Notes under the pieces: model-generated
The model's database searches: none
Seen by the model: only the letters and a program-made list of their open reading frames with translations
What the model was told of the DNA's origin: nothing
Position numbers and translations under genes: made by a program
In this document: piece by piece, positions 39,497 to 39,585 of the stretch
Layout: the number at the start of each line of letters is the position of its first letter
Numbering within the stretch: position 1 is the first letter of the stretch
Origin: an uncultured Oscillospiraceae bacterium
GTDB lineage: Bacteria; Bacillota; Clostridia; Oscillospirales; Oscillospiraceae
Length of the DNA: 39,585 nucleotides
NCBI GenBank assembly: GCA_905234855.1
Contig: CAJOIU010000016.1
Location: 1-39,585, forward strand
Direction of reading: 5' to 3'

Positions 39497-39585
39497 AGCA
39501 AAGCGCTCGCGAGAAGCGGGAGCGCGGTGTACCTTGTAAATTAAACAATGTAAGAACAGCTTATGCAAATAAGCACCAGCAGAAG
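39497..39585 (+). ncRNA. Untranslated leader, possibly of an rRNA operon (cut by right edge)
   Basis: After the promoter come a GCGCTC / GAGCGC imperfect hairpin (about 39503-39524), then ACCTTGTAAATTAAACAATG and a CAAATAAGCACC stretch with no ORF. The ACCTTGxAAATTAAACAA form resembles the sequences that precede 16S or follow spacer regions in clostridial rRNA operons. This is recognition by resemblance only; the rRNA itself is outside the window. Confidence 0.4.

Noticed and set aside
1-39585. tRNA genes, CRISPR arrays, transposases, prophage or toxin-antitoxin modules
   Set aside because: I looked for T-loop-like GGTTCGAATCC sequences, regularly spaced repeats, DDE or serine recombinase motifs and paired small ORFs and found none. 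The AbrB-like gene is followed by an ABC transporter and not by a toxin.

Overview
The window looks like the replication-origin region of a GC-rich, endospore-forming Clostridia chromosome. A gut member of the Oscillospiraceae (Flavonifractor / Intestinimonas / Pseudoflavonifractor type) is my best guess. The reasons are sporulation and germination genes (yabP, yabQ, gpr, a gerA-type operon), a firmicute-style dnaA-dnaN-recF-remB-gyrB-gyrA block, good AAGGAGG ribosome-binding sites, high GC with C/G-ending codons, and a probable polyphenol-catabolism operon. The genus is inferred from memory of protein character, not from a search.

Layout. 1-1240: the 3' end of a probable methionyl-tRNA synthetase gene, then yabP-yabQ-divIC. 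1289-5957: a MarR regulator with a near-consensus promoter and two palindromes, followed by a four-gene catabolic operon. Its genes are a crotonase-fold C-C hydrolase resembling 6-oxocamphor hydrolase, an SDR reductase, a 3-hydroxyacid dehydrogenase and a beta-keto-acid cleavage enzyme. This set fits reductive phloroglucinol degradation (reductase, cyclohydrolase, 3-hydroxy-5-oxohexanoate dehydrogenase, triacetate acetoacetate-lyase). The last gene carries a frameshift. 5958-6229: an AT-rich geneless stretch with an orphan promoter. 6279-11303: psuG, a DUF1294 membrane protein with a probably leaderless mRNA, an AlaX-type editing protein, a second SDR, a duplicated-domain lipoprotein and rpsT. 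11438-15520: gpr, then parA-parB-serS bracketed by two parS sites. 15530-21783: argF with a metal-site-less Fe-ADH homologue, an MBL-fold hydrolase, a ROK glucokinase, an AbrB-ABC-permease operon with a strong palindromic operator, and a GNAT acetyltransferase.

21831-30729 (minus strand): dnaA - oriC - dnaN - recF - remB - gyrB - gyrA - rnhA. The dnaA-dnaN gap holds a cluster of DnaA boxes, a GC-rich step and an in-register run of TAG trinucleotides (DnaA-trio), so the bacterial unwinding element can be read directly. 30915-39402: mfd diverges from dnaA in place of the usual rpmH-rnpA-yidC block. It is followed by a PrsA/SurA-like lipoprotein and a minus-strand gerAA-gerAC-gerAB operon. The right edge carries a strong rightward promoter with what looks like a stable-RNA (rRNA operon) leader.

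No tRNA, rRNA body, insertion sequence, CRISPR or prophage was recognised. The strongest candidates for something new are the phloroglucinol-type operon with its 6-oxocamphor-hydrolase-like enzyme and frameshifted lyase, the readable origin architecture with altered DnaA recognition residues, the archaeal-looking SerRS, and the Fe-ADH pseudoenzyme coupled to ornithine carbamoyltransferase.
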